From SAR202 cluster bacterium (GTDB lineage Bacteria; Chloroflexota; Dehalococcoidia; SAR202; CAJWER01): DNA of 12,472 bases. A program made the translations under genes and the position numbers. Where the stretch lies: contig JASLXL010000037.1 in the NCBI GenBank assembly GCA_030740335.1, positions 1 through 12,472 on the forward strand, in the 5' to 3' direction. Numbering within the stretch: position 1 is the stretch's first letter; each line of letters opens with the position of its first letter. A model generated the notes under the pieces. That model searched no databases and was not told the origin of the DNA. It saw only the letters and a list, made by a program, of their open reading frames with translations. Positions 1-6,439 of the stretch are shown piece after piece.

Positions 1-1
1 T

Positions 2-1021
2 CCCAAGGCTTACGACTTCACGCTGATGGTCGCCACCGCGTCGGCCTACTTTGGGATTAGCTACGGGCTTCTCTGGAATGACTTCCGAGATTGGATGGGA
101 GGTTTCACACTGCTCCTGTCGCTGTTCTACGGCGGGATCGCCTACCTGGCCCTGCTGAGGATCAGGGAGCACGTGAACCTAGCGTTCATGTCCCTGGCCA
201 TCGCCCTGGTCTTCCTGACTATTGCAGTTCCGGTCGAGCTGGATCGCTCCTGGATAGCCGTGGCATGGTCGACCCAGGGGACGGTCCTCGTATGGCTCTC
301 TTTCCGCCTGCGAATGTGGAATCTCAGGGCGTCCGGCCTGTGTGTGTTTGCGGTTCTGGCAGTCCGTGTACTGGCGTTCGACACGACGATCGACGATCTG
401 GGAGACTTCCAGGTGATTCTGAACAGCCGGATGCTGGCGTTCGCCTCCGCCATCACGGCCCTCTATTTGGCCGCGTACTTGGTGAGGAGGGGAAGCCACC
501 TCATGCAGGAGCAACAGAGTAGCGGGGACGATAAGAGCAGAGCCGTTGGTGCCGACATACTCAGCCTGCCCAGCAACTTAATGGACAGCCTGAGGGATGT
601 GATGAATTCACGCCTCCTCTTCCCGGGGCTGCTAGTGACTGCCAACTTCCTGACCGTGTGGATCTTGAGCGCCGAGGTGATAGCCACCGTCGATAGCGAT
701 ATCGTAGACATGAGTAGGGAGGCTGAACCGCACGTCAAGAGTCTGTCGCTAAGCCTGCTCTGGGGACTCTACGCCAGCGTTATGCTGATTATCGGGATCG
801 TTCGGCGATGGCAGCCGGTGCGGCTGGGCGGGCTTGCCCTCCTGACGATCCCTGTAGCAAAGCTGTTCGTCTGGGACACCTTCAAGTTGGATCAGGGCTA
901 CAATATAGTGGCATACTTTTCGCTGGGCTTCATTCTGCTGGCCGGCGGCCTCCTCTATCAGCGCTACAGCGAGGCCATAAAGGGGTTCCTCTTCGAGGAG
1001 CAGGCCGGTGGTCCCGTCTAG
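2..1021 (+). CDS. DUF2339 family multi-pass membrane protein (C-terminal part; 5' end outside window)
   Basis: The frame is open from base 2, before the first ATG at 26, so the gene begins upstream of the window and only its C-terminal 339 codons are visible. The protein is a run of hydrophobic helices (roughly ten membrane segments) joined by short charged loops. The pattern matches the C-terminal half of DUF2339 proteins: a segment with WIAVAWSTQGTVLVWLSFRL near residue 85, a longer polar linker near residues 150-190, then SLLWGLYASVMLIIGIVRR and a final GLALLTIPVAKLFVWD segment ending in LLYQRYSE. The function of the family is unknown; it sits in the cytoplasmic membrane. Family assignment rests on recognised pattern, not a search. 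No obvious terminator follows the stop. Confidence 0.82.
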   Translation, partial: PKAYDFTLMVATASAYFGISYGLLWNDFRDWMGGFTLLLSLFYGGIAYLALLRIREHVNLAFMSLAIALVFLTIAVPVELDRSWIAVAWSTQGTVLVWLSFRLRMWNLRASGLCVFAVLAVRVLAFDTTIDDLGDFQVILNSRMLAFASAITALYLAAYLVRRGSHLMQEQQSSGDDKSRAVGADILSLPSNLMDSLRDVMNSRLLFPGLLVTANFLTVWILSAEVIATVDSDIVDMSREAEPHVKSLSLSLLWGLYASVMLIIGIVRRWQPVRLGGLALLTIPVAKLFVWDTFKLDQGYNIVAYFSLGFILLAGGLLYQRYSEAIKGFLFEEQAGGPV

Positions 1022-1180
1022 ATAACCGAAGATGTGTGGAAATCTCCAATCGGCTAGGTCCAAGGCGGGTGATGACTGTGCAGTGCCGATCGAGCCATGG
1101 ACAACAAACGTACTCCAGTGGAAGATGCCTGCAGTGGTAGATAGCTGATATCCCTCAAGTTACAAAAGGAGTGAACGGTC

Positions 1181-1525
1181 ATGGCAACACTTTACATTCG
1201 CACGTTCAGTTTCAAGGGCTCGTTGTCAGACGAAGTCGTCCATAGCGAACTAAAGTTCTTCATGGACGAAGTGATTCCGGCGATCCGGAATAGCCCCGGT
1301 GTCCGGTCAGCAAAGGTCTATTCAGGCGCAGGTGCTCTTCGATCTCAGCTGGAGCTTCTTGTCGAGATGGATGACGCCGCGGGATATGAGAAGATGTTGC
1401 TCGATCCGACCATTCGCAAGATTCTTGGAAGACTCTACAGTGCCTGGGATCTCAGCCGGTCCACCCAGACCTTTCTGCGCGAAGTAACCCCGGACTTGGT
1501 CGCGGCCCTGAGCAGCTCCGATTGA
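1181..1525 (+). CDS. small hypothetical protein, probable dimeric alpha/beta-barrel fold
   Basis: This 114-residue protein has a well-placed Shine-Dalgarno (AAAAGGAG at 1164-1171, 9 bases before the ATG), which supports the start. The order of predicted elements is beta (LYIRTFSF, residues 4-11), alpha (about 17-37), beta (about 41-63, with YSGAG), alpha (about 65-86), then a tail. This is the ferredoxin-like arrangement of dimeric alpha/beta-barrel proteins (EthD, NIPSNAP and ABM-like folds). No catalytic motif is recognisable and no function is assigned. It lies 159 bases after the membrane protein and converges on the propeller gene, so it is probably transcribed from its own promoter or by read-through. 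It is cytosolic: no signal peptide or membrane segment is seen. Confidence 0.7.
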   Translation: MATLYIRTFSFKGSLSDEVVHSELKFFMDEVIPAIRNSPGVRSAKVYSGAGALRSQLELLVEMDDAAGYEKMLLDPTIRKILGRLYSAWDLSRSTQTFLREVTPDLVAALSSSD

Positions 1526-1540
1526 TCGGGGCGAGGCCGG

Positions 1541-1562
1541 CCTTGTGTATGGGTACACAGGG
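1541..1562. terminator. hairpin between convergent genes, possible terminator without U-tract
   Basis: Nine bases (1541-1549, CCTTGTGTA) pair with 1554-1562 (TACACAGGG) around a TGGG loop, allowing one G-T pair. The hairpin starts 15 bases after the stop codon of the 1181-1525 gene and lies downstream of the minus-strand gene ending at 1658. No T-run follows on either strand, so intrinsic termination is uncertain. Confidence 0.35.
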
Positions 1563-1657
1563 CGGCAGTGTGTTTCAAGGTTGTGCCAGCCGTTTGGTGT
1601 CCAGCGTGCGTTTGGCATCGGAGTATCAGCCGAAGGGCAGGAAGACGGCAGGCGGCA

Positions 1658-3133
1658 CTACCGGTTGCGGAAGCGGAAGGCGTACAGGTCGGCGTCTTCA
1701 AGGACGAAGCGTAGTCGGATGGGCTGTCCGGCGAGGTCGCCGACGCCTGATCCAGCGTTCCAGTTCATGACGCCTGCTATCTCATCGCCGAACTTTTCGG
1801 GGCAATCTGCGAGCCCGTAACCTGGAATAGAGTGGCCTTCGGCGTCCTCGATCTCCACACGTACCGAACCGACGGCTGAGGTGGAGTAGTTCAACTCCAG
1901 CTCATCGCCTGTGAAGGTAAAAGGCCGGGTGGTGAATTCGCCTCCGCTGTAGCCGGCGTTGACCGACACGAACCCGTCCATGCGCAGCGAATAGCGTCTT
2001 ATGCGCTGGGACGGCAAATGAGAGTTCTCCATCCCGTACAAAGATAGTTCAGTGGGCGAGGTCTGGAGAATGCCTGTCTCGATGTAGACGCCACGGTCGT
2101 GCCAGTTACGCTGGTCTAGACCAGGTCTGATGAATGCCTCCTTGAAGCTACGGTCAAAGTGAAGCCCGTCTCGGCTTGACATGAAGACGATGTCGCTTAC
2201 CCCGGGGCTGCGTGTCCACTCGGGGTCCGGCGTGCGCTCCACCACGAATCGGGACGGAAACATCAGGTAGGTCCCCGGGGCTCGCTCGTACTGGACGCAC
2301 GCATTGGTGTAGAAGTGCTCGTCCGGCGTCCCGCCGGTATCGATAGGCTCCAGCTCACTCCAACTTCTGAAGTCTTTCGACGTAGCGCGGCGTATCCAGC
2401 GAACCCCTCCCCCAAACTCGTGCCCCTTGGTCTTCTCTATCACGGCTCCGGTGACAGTCGGCTCGAACCGGTCTTTCTCCCTGTCGTAGTAGACCGAGCC
2501 GTCAGGGTTGCCAACGGCTCGGGCGTACACAACGTATTGGCCGAGCGAGTAGTCCCAGAACGATACATTGATGGAGTCGAAAGGCCCATCTGTCAATATT
2601 GGCTCGTATTGGAGAAGGTGCCAGTTGATACCGTCGGGCGATCCAACGGCCAACAGATCGTAAGTCCGGACGACCGCCTTGTATCTCTCGTCATCACGTG
2701 CGTCCGGATTTGGGTCCTTGAACGGAACCATGTTCGCGCCCGGCCCAATCCAGACTGCGTTGTTCTCTGATGAGCCGTCGATCTCGTACAGACCAAGACT
2801 CGGTTTCTCCCAAGTGATCCCATCAACGCTCTCGACGTACGCTGTTGTCGCGTCGGGATAGCCACGGGGATCCATGGCCGTCGCATGGCCGCCGCGCCTC
2901 ACGATCGTGTTCGGATCGTGGTCGGTCCGGTACCACCCCCTGAAACGTCCGCCGTCCCTGATGAACGCACCTGCGCAGGGGCTCATGTCCCATGGCCGGT
3001 CGGCCATTATCGCCGGAGCCTCGCGCACAGGTTCATGCAGAACACGTGTCGTCCCTTTCGCCCCGTCAATCCAAAACTCGTCCACGAATAGTTGGCGGTC
3101 GGTGCCTATGTTCAAGTGCGTGTCAAGGTTCAT
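1658..3133 (-). CDS. five-bladed beta-propeller protein, GH32/GH43-like glycosidase family
   Basis: This 491-residue protein starts with RQLFVDEFWID (residues 13-23) followed by a stretch with WDMSPCAGAFIRDGGRFRGW. That is the usual opening of uncharacterised propeller proteins related to glycoside hydrolase families 32 and 43, common in planctomycetes and marine Chloroflexota. Repeated blade motifs are visible (SVDGITWEKPSLGLYE; GSPDGINWH; SRDGLHFDRSF), each a beta strand with a D-G turn and aromatic residues. The last 100 residues form a separate beta-rich domain ending in LYAFRFRNR. The role is probably binding or hydrolysis of a sugar or glycan; the catalytic acids cannot be assigned with confidence. 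No signal peptide is visible. No clear Shine-Dalgarno precedes the ATG at 3133 and the frame is open upstream, so the start is moderately secure. Confidence 0.75.
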   Translation of the reverse strand: MNLDTHLNIGTDRQLFVDEFWIDGAKGTTRVLHEPVREAPAIMADRPWDMSPCAGAFIRDGGRFRGWYRTDHDPNTIVRRGGHATAMDPRGYPDATTAYVESVDGITWEKPSLGLYEIDGSSENNAVWIGPGANMVPFKDPNPDARDDERYKAVVRTYDLLAVGSPDGINWHLLQYEPILTDGPFDSINVSFWDYSLGQYVVYARAVGNPDGSVYYDREKDRFEPTVTGAVIEKTKGHEFGGGVRWIRRATSKDFRSWSELEPIDTGGTPDEHFYTNACVQYERAPGTYLMFPSRFVVERTPDPEWTRSPGVSDIVFMSSRDGLHFDRSFKEAFIRPGLDQRNWHDRGVYIETGILQTSPTELSLYGMENSHLPSQRIRRYSLRMDGFVSVNAGYSGGEFTTRPFTFTGDELELNYSTSAVGSVRVEIEDAEGHSIPGYGLADCPEKFGDEIAGVMNWNAGSGVGDLAGQPIRLRFVLEDADLYAFRFRNR

Positions 3134-3206
3134 GGTCCATTCTAGTATCAGTGTCGGGTCATCATACGTCCCAGAAAGGGTCTGTGCGGCGGTAGTGGAT
3201 GTGACT

Positions 3207-3434
3207 ATGTTAAGGCTTAACGGATACCCTAGTAGCAGGGTTGGTCTCGGTGGCGAGGATCCTATTAAGGCTTATGCAGCTATACCACGACGCATTCTTA
3301 TCAATGACGACGGTTGGATCATGAGTGAAGCCGAGCCTCCTCTGGCTGTCAGCGATCTGAAGGAGCGAATGGTAGACACCTACTTGTGTTCCCTCGATTG
3401 TTGCCTGTTGAGCCCCAGATTCACCAGACGATAA
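3207..3434 (+). pseudogene. possible 5' relic of an unidentified gene
   Basis: A frame from an ATG at 3207 to TAA at 3434 changes character at about 3276, where it reads PRRILINDDGWIMSEAEPP and then SDLKERMVDTYL before turning to cysteine-rich sequence and a stop. The middle section has the composition of a true protein N-terminus and is divergent from the propeller gene, but it is too short for a full protein and has no Shine-Dalgarno. I read it as the start of a decayed gene broken near 3395. The family is not identified; it could also be chance. Confidence 0.3.
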
Positions 3435-3450
3435 CTGGACAGGTTCTGGA

Positions 3451-3534
3451 GAGGCCGTAGCTACGTAAATACAGCGCTTAAGTTCAGATGATTCTTAATC
3501 AGTAGGCTCTCGGTTCAAGTCCGAGGCTGAGGTG
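3451..3534 (+). pseudogene. tRNA-like relic (tRNA-Lys(CTT)-like anticodon loop plus intact T-arm)
   Basis: Bases 3509-3525 form a perfect T-arm: CTCGG and CCGAG flank a TTCAAGT loop. Upstream, TTCTTAA at 3492-3498 resembles the anticodon loop of tRNA-Lys(CTT), and TAGCT..AGC at 3458-3475 resembles a D-arm. However, the D-to-anticodon distance is about nine bases too long, the anticodon stem has a mismatch, and the bases before TAGCT do not pair with the bases after the T-arm. It is therefore a relic or a chance partial match, not a working tRNA. It lies in the gene-poor stretch beside the gene relic at 3207-3434. Confidence 0.3.
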
Positions 3535-3620
3535 GAGAAGTTGAGGGCTACGGTGCGACCGGTAGTCGTGCACCATGGATAACGTAGATTAGGTGTCCAA
3601 TTAACGTGCCTATGAGCGGT

Positions 3621-3656
3621 GCAGTCAACCCCTCTCGGAGGGGGAGTTGGCTCTGC
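3621..3656. terminator. GC-rich hairpin downstream of the cupredoxin gene
   Basis: A stem of CCCTC (3630-3634) with GAGGG (3638-3642) around TCG is extended by CAAC/GTTG (3626-3629 with 3646-3649) and GCAG/CTGC (3621-3624 with 3653-3656), with small bulges. It lies 50-90 bases beyond the stop of the minus-strand cupredoxin. There is no clear T-run. A role in ending or stabilising that transcript is possible but not shown. Confidence 0.35.
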
Positions 3657-3688
3657 ACGCCTGTACAATGCGGTGTAGGGGGTATAGA

Positions 3689-3700
3689 GTTTCTAGAAAC
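3689..3700. repeat. 12-bp perfect palindrome
   Basis: GTTTCTAGAAAC is fully self-complementary and lies 9 bases beyond the cupredoxin stop codon (3709-3711). It may be a short hairpin in the 3' untranslated region or a protein site; nothing further can be said from the sequence. Confidence 0.4.
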
Positions 3701-3708
3701 TAGGCAAT

Positions 3709-4149
3709 CTACTCGACGGTTATCTTACCCTTCATCCCTAGCGCCTCGTGCGGGATGCAGATTAGCTCGTACTCACCCGCTTTGTCGAATGTGAATGTGA
3801 GGGTCTCCGTGTCCCCGGCATCAATTGCCACGTCGATTCCCAAGTCGTCGACCGTAAAGGTGTGGAATTCGCTCTCGGCCAAGATCTTGAAATCTACCTT
3901 TTCGCCGACGCTGAAGGTAAACTCATTCGGGTCGAACTTGTAGTCTCCGCTGCCACCTGGATCCTGATTGGTGACAGTGATCCTGGTGGCGTCTCCCGCC
4001 GCGGACCCGGAGTCGGAGGCTGGCTGGGCGGAGCCTGAATCTGACGATACCACGGGTGCATCGTCCGCTGAATCGTCGCTTCCGCACGCAACGAAGGCGA
4101 ATATAGCCACAATAGTAACGATAATTGACAGGGTCGTAAACTTGCGCAA
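3709..4149 (-). CDS. cupredoxin-domain lipoprotein (type 1 copper protein)
   Basis: The start is best placed at TTG 4149: AAGGAG at 4155-4160 is 5 bases upstream, whereas the ATG at 4197 has no such site and lies upstream of the likely transcription start. This gives 146 residues: a hydrophobic signal (about 5-21) ending in FVAC, so Cys22 is the probable lipidation site; a Ser/Asp-rich low-complexity linker (23-53); then a single cupredoxin domain (55-146). The copper ligands are visible as His96 (FHTF) and Cys131, His134 and Met139 (CIPHEALGM), the plastocyanin/amicyanin type 1 order. It probably acts as an outer-face, membrane-tethered electron carrier; the partner is unknown. The -3 lipobox residue is Phe rather than Leu, slightly atypical. 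It has its own promoter and diverges from ssrA. Confidence 0.87.
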   Translation of the reverse strand: MRKFTTLSIIVTIVAIFAFVACGSDDSADDAPVVSSDSGSAQPASDSGSAAGDATRITVTNQDPGGSGDYKFDPNEFTFSVGEKVDFKILAESEFHTFTVDDLGIDVAIDAGDTETLTFTFDKAGEYELICIPHEALGMKGKITVE

Positions 4150-4197
4150 CGTGTCTCCTTCATTTGATAGTGCCGAGGGTTTGGTGAAACCTTTCAC

Positions 4198-4227
4198 ATT
4201 TTATCAGGACGGTCGGAGGACCGTCAA
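4198..4227 (-). promoter_or_regulatory. sigma70-type promoter of the cupredoxin gene
   Basis: On the minus strand TTGACG (4222-4227) and TAAAAT (4198-4203) are separated by 18 bases, and the -10 is preceded by TGA, making an extended -10. The predicted transcription start near 4190 leaves a leader of about 40 bases before the TTG codon at 4149. Confidence 0.6.
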
Positions 4228-4232
4228 CGGTC
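4209..4232. promoter_or_regulatory. three ACGGTC half-sites overlapping the cupredoxin promoter
   Basis: ACGGTC occurs at 4209-4214 and 4227-4232, and in inverted form (GACCGT) at 4219-4224. They form two overlapping inverted repeats: GACGGTC-N4-GACCGTC (4208-4225) and GGACCG-TCAA-CGGTCC (4218-4233). They cover the -35 and spacer of the cupredoxin promoter, the place expected for a repressor operator. The regulator is unknown. Confidence 0.4.
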
Positions 4233-4284
4233 CGTGGAGTCCGAGCTGGCTTAAGACAGAGTTGGCTTTGGGACGTTGGGCCTA

Positions 4285-4293
4285 TGGTAGAAT
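4285..4293 (+). promoter_or_regulatory. probable extended -10 of the tmRNA promoter
   Basis: TGGTAGAAT matches an extended -10 (TGN then TAGAAT, 5 of 6 to consensus). It ends 19 bases before the mature tmRNA 5' end, so transcription would start near 4300 and leave a short leader for RNase P. The best -35 candidates (TTGGCT at 4262, TTGGGA at 4268) are poorly spaced. Confidence 0.4.
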
Positions 4294-4312
4294 GGTAGGC
4301 GACCCGCCACCT

Positions 4313-4666
4313 GGGGACGCGTGGGTTCGACAGGGGGCTTCTCTGCGGGATTGCAAGCCGAGGCGCCATCACACCTCGTAAAAAGATGGCACAAAAGTAA
4401 CCGGCAACACACAACCGGCTCTAGCCGCCTAAGGGCGGTTACGTCCACCGCTTCCTTACCCTGAGGGTGGCGACTGGGCGACGCAATTCGGGGCGCTGCC
4501 GCGATGATGCCGATGATCGCGGCCTAAGAACATCGGCTGGCCCCGTGGACTCCGGATCCGGTTAGGACCCACATTGGGGCGAGAATCAAATACCGGATAA
4601 GCTTGTAGTAGATTCTAGACGGAGCGCTTTCTGGACGGGGAGTTCGACCCTCCCCCGTCTCCACCA
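4313..4666 (+). ncRNA. ssrA: transfer-messenger RNA (tmRNA)
   Basis: This 354-base gene rescues stalled ribosomes by trans-translation, acting with SmpB and alanyl-tRNA synthetase. The 5' end GGGGACG (4313-4319) pairs with CGTCTCC (4656-4662, one G-T pair), followed by A and an encoded CCA (4664-4666). Conserved tmRNA elements are present: GGGTTCGACAGGGGG near the 5' end, CTCGTAAAAAGATGGCACAA before the tag, a stop codon inside a CCGCC/GGCGG hairpin, pseudoknot-rich sequence, GATAAGCTTGTAGTAG near the 3' end, and a T-arm with loop TTCGACC. The T-stem reads as 6 bp (4637-4642 with 4650-4655) rather than 5. The 3' end is the insertion point of the island and is overlapped in antisense by the recombinase relic. 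Confidence 0.96.
4403..4432 (+). other. tmRNA tag reading frame (GNTQPALAA)
   Basis: The resume codon is GGC at 4403, after AAAAGTAACC, and the frame ends at TAA 4430-4432. It encodes GNTQPALAA, so the degradation tag added after the tmRNA-borne alanine would be A-GNTQPALAA. The C-terminal ALAA is the usual ClpXP-type proteolysis signal. The stop lies in the loop of a CCGCC/GGCGG hairpin (4425-4438), as usual in tmRNA. Confidence 0.88.
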
Positions 4667-4747
4667 CGAACACGAAACGCCGTCAGCCTCTTGCCCACCG
4701 GGCGGAGGCTGATTGGCTGTTTGGGGCTCGGCATCAGGGTCGTGGAC
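4639..4747. repeat. left attachment repeat (attL-like) in the ssrA 3' end
   Basis: This 109-bp segment recurs in direct orientation at 12364-12472, with mismatches at 4700, 4721, 4726, 4729, 4733 and 4745. Bases 4639-4699 (61 bp) are identical. The first 28 bases are tmRNA T-arm, acceptor strand and CCA; the rest codes (minus strand) for the recombinase C-terminus. Homology stops sharply at 4638, inside the T-stem, which marks the edge of the crossover region. Confidence 0.9.
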
Positions 4748-5204
4748 CAGGGCAACAGCAGAGCCCTCGCGAGTGGTCGCAACTTGAAAAACAGGCTTGA
4801 ACGGGGCCTTGGGCTTGATAGCGACGATCCTCTTCTCGTCCTTCGCGTCCACGTAGACCGCGTCCAACATGGTCAGCAACAGTTTTCGGCGCTCCCTTTC
4901 ATTGGCCCCCGACCATAGCTCCGGTAGTCGCTCGATCAGCCGACCAGCCTCGCTGGCGGCATCGGCCTCAGGAGCAACAAGAGACTCTAGTTCCATCTCC
5001 AACTTGCGTTTCTGTCTGCGATACTCCTCGTCGTCATAGACCCCGTCCACCGAGCGAGACTCATGGGTGGACGACGCTCTCAGGACGAGTCGGATGATGG
5101 AACGTAGCTTGGCTTCGTAGTACGACGCATGCGCCGGTTTCACACGATAGGGGTTATCGTGCCCGATCTGAAAAGGTGCAATGCGTTCGTAGCAAAAGCG
5201 GGAG

Positions 5205-5210
5205 TATAAT
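5205..5210 (+). promoter_or_regulatory. -10 element of the SDR gene promoter
   Basis: A perfect TATAAT lies 53 bases before the GTG start, predicting a leader of about 45 bases. The matching -35 position (about 5182-5187, TGCGTT) is poor, so this would be weak or activator-dependent. Confidence 0.45.
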
Positions 5211-5262
5211 CGACCGCACCAAAAGGACTTATTGTATGGAACCCAGCAGTGGAGGTGCTTGA

Positions 5263-6063
5263 GTGGATCAAAAGCTTGATGGGAAAATAGCCCTCGTGAC
5301 GGGTGCAAGCAAGGGGATCGGTCAAGGGCTAGCGATTGGAATGGCTGCCGCGGGTGCGGTGGTGGCGATTAACTACAAGACAGATCTGGCTGGTGCCCAC
5401 GATACTTGCAAGAGAATCCATTCCGCCGGTGGGGAAGCCGAACCATTTCAGACCGATATCGGCTCCAAGGAGGGATTTGAAAACCTGATAGAGGAAGTCT
5501 ATCAACATTACGGACGCCTAGACGTGCTGGTAAACAATGCTGCCAGGACCAGATTCGGACCACTATGGAAAGTGACCGAGTCGGACTTCAACGATGTAAT
5601 AAACACCATCCTTCGCGGCCCATTTTTCGGGTCGGTGGCCGCTGCCCGAAAGATGCAGGAGCAAGGCGGATCGATCATCAACATAAGCTCTATCGCAGTG
5701 AGACAGGTCATGGCCAATCACTCAGCCTATACCATGGCAAAAGGTGGCCTTGAGTCCCTCACCCGTCAACTGGCGCTGGAGTTGTCGCCAAACATTCGCG
5801 TCAACGCGATTGCGCCCACCGCTACGCGCAACCAGCGCAACCTGGCATACGACCCCGACTACGAGAGGAAGTGGGCCAGGGTCACTCCAGTTGGCCGAAT
5901 CGCAGATGTCACAGACTACGTCGGACCTTGCGTGTTCCTGGCAGGCCAAGACTCCGCCCTGGTCACGGGCCAGATTCTGTACGTAGACGGCGGTTGGACG
6001 CTACAGGGCAACGCGCCTGACGTTTCAGACTTCGACTTTTCGGCCGATCGACAGAGAGATTGA
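5263..6063 (+). CDS. short-chain dehydrogenase/reductase (SDR family, NAD(P)-dependent)
   Basis: This 266-residue protein is a full-length classical SDR. The GTG start at 5263 is supported by GGAGG at 5251-5255, 7 bases upstream. The cofactor-binding TGASKGIG lies at residues 13-20, NNAA at 91-94, and the catalytic set is Asn114, Ser143, Tyr156 and Lys160 (YTMAK). The C-terminal FLAGQDSALVTGQILYVDGGW (about 228-248) is the usual end of the FabG-like fold. It interconverts an alcohol and a ketone in the cytosol. Beside iolD, iolE and an iolH-like gene, a cyclitol or sugar alcohol is a reasonable substrate, but nothing in the sequence fixes it. It is the first cargo gene of the island and diverges from the recombinase relic. 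Confidence 0.92.
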   Translation: MDQKLDGKIALVTGASKGIGQGLAIGMAAAGAVVAINYKTDLAGAHDTCKRIHSAGGEAEPFQTDIGSKEGFENLIEEVYQHYGRLDVLVNNAARTRFGPLWKVTESDFNDVINTILRGPFFGSVAAARKMQEQGGSIINISSIAVRQVMANHSAYTMAKGGLESLTRQLALELSPNIRVNAIAPTATRNQRNLAYDPDYERKWARVTPVGRIADVTDYVGPCVFLAGQDSALVTGQILYVDGGWTLQGNAPDVSDFDFSADRQRD

Positions 6064-6093
6064 TTAGAGGAAAGGTTGACCCGATGTGATGCC

Positions 6094-6423
6094 CTACTCA
6101 CAATCTTGCCTTCCTGGGAAATTACTCCTGTCCACCTCCTCGCCAACCATCCAGATCCGGGCGCTCTGAATGAGGTGGTCGACTTCCTGCCTGTGTTTGG
6201 CGAGCCGGTCGGAGAACCGGTGAACATCCAGCGCAGCCTCGTCAGCGTATTGTTCATATAGGGCGTACCTATTTGGATCCTCCGTGTGCACATAGACATC
6301 GAAAGCGAGACAACCTTTCTCGCCTGCCAGTGTGGCTTTCGAATGCTGACGCATCGACTCGTCAAAAGACTCACGCTGCATAGGGTCAATGTCCAACTCC
6401 ACAAGAAATCCTATTTTGCTCAT
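6094..6423 (-). CDS. ABM-domain (YgiN-like) putative quinol/antibiotic-biosynthesis-type monooxygenase
   Basis: The start is placed at ATG 6423 (MSKIGFLVEL), because GGAGGAG at 6430-6436 lies 6 bases upstream; the ATG at 6438 overlaps that site. The 109-residue product shows the ABM dimeric alpha/beta-barrel pattern: strand FLVELDI (6-12), helix with MRQHSKATLAGEKGCLAFDV (24-43), then RYALYEQYADEAALDVHRFS (about 52-71), the typical EVY-x-DEAAL-x-xH signature of the family. Members are cofactor-free monooxygenases acting on quinones or polyketides, or proteins of unknown role. It is cytosolic. It converges with the SDR gene, the two stops being 30 bases apart. The substrate is unknown. Confidence 0.83.
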   Translation of the reverse strand: MSKIGFLVELDIDPMQRESFDESMRQHSKATLAGEKGCLAFDVYVHTEDPNRYALYEQYADEAALDVHRFSDRLAKHRQEVDHLIQSARIWMVGEEVDRSNFPGRQDCE

Positions 6424-6439
6424 AGCCTTCTCCTCCATT

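Larger units (their letters stand above)
4586..5308 (-). pseudogene. truncated large serine recombinase (C-terminal remnant)
   Basis: The open frame (240 codons from an ATG at 5308) contains the C-terminal region of a large serine recombinase. Residues 91-110 (YDDEEYRRQKRKLEMELESL) are the coiled-coil-type segment, and residues 131-174 contain LWSGANERERRKLLL, then AVYVDAKDEKRIVAIKPK, a familiar end of such integrases. The catalytic resolvase domain and the recombinase domain are absent. The first ~85 residues do not look like the family, and the ATG lies inside the divergent SDR gene, so the real relic probably begins near 5050. Its 3' end overlaps ssrA by 81 bases in antisense, and the last ~17 residues (from PVQKAL) are encoded by tmRNA DNA. 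This is the signature of an integrase gene lying across its attachment site. It cannot be active on its own. Confidence 0.8.

Noticed and set aside
2874..3434. 186-codon plus-strand frame
   Set aside because: Most of it is antisense to the propeller gene and has no motif; only its last ~55 codons look protein-like and are reported as a relic.
4195..4197. ATG at 4197 as the cupredoxin start
   Set aside because: It lies upstream of the predicted transcription start and lacks a Shine-Dalgarno; TTG 4149 has AAGGAG 5 bases upstream and begins a proper signal peptide.
3968..4381. 137-codon plus-strand frame across the cupredoxin gene and tmRNA
   Set aside because: It is antisense to a well-supported gene and runs into a structured RNA; no ribosome-binding site.
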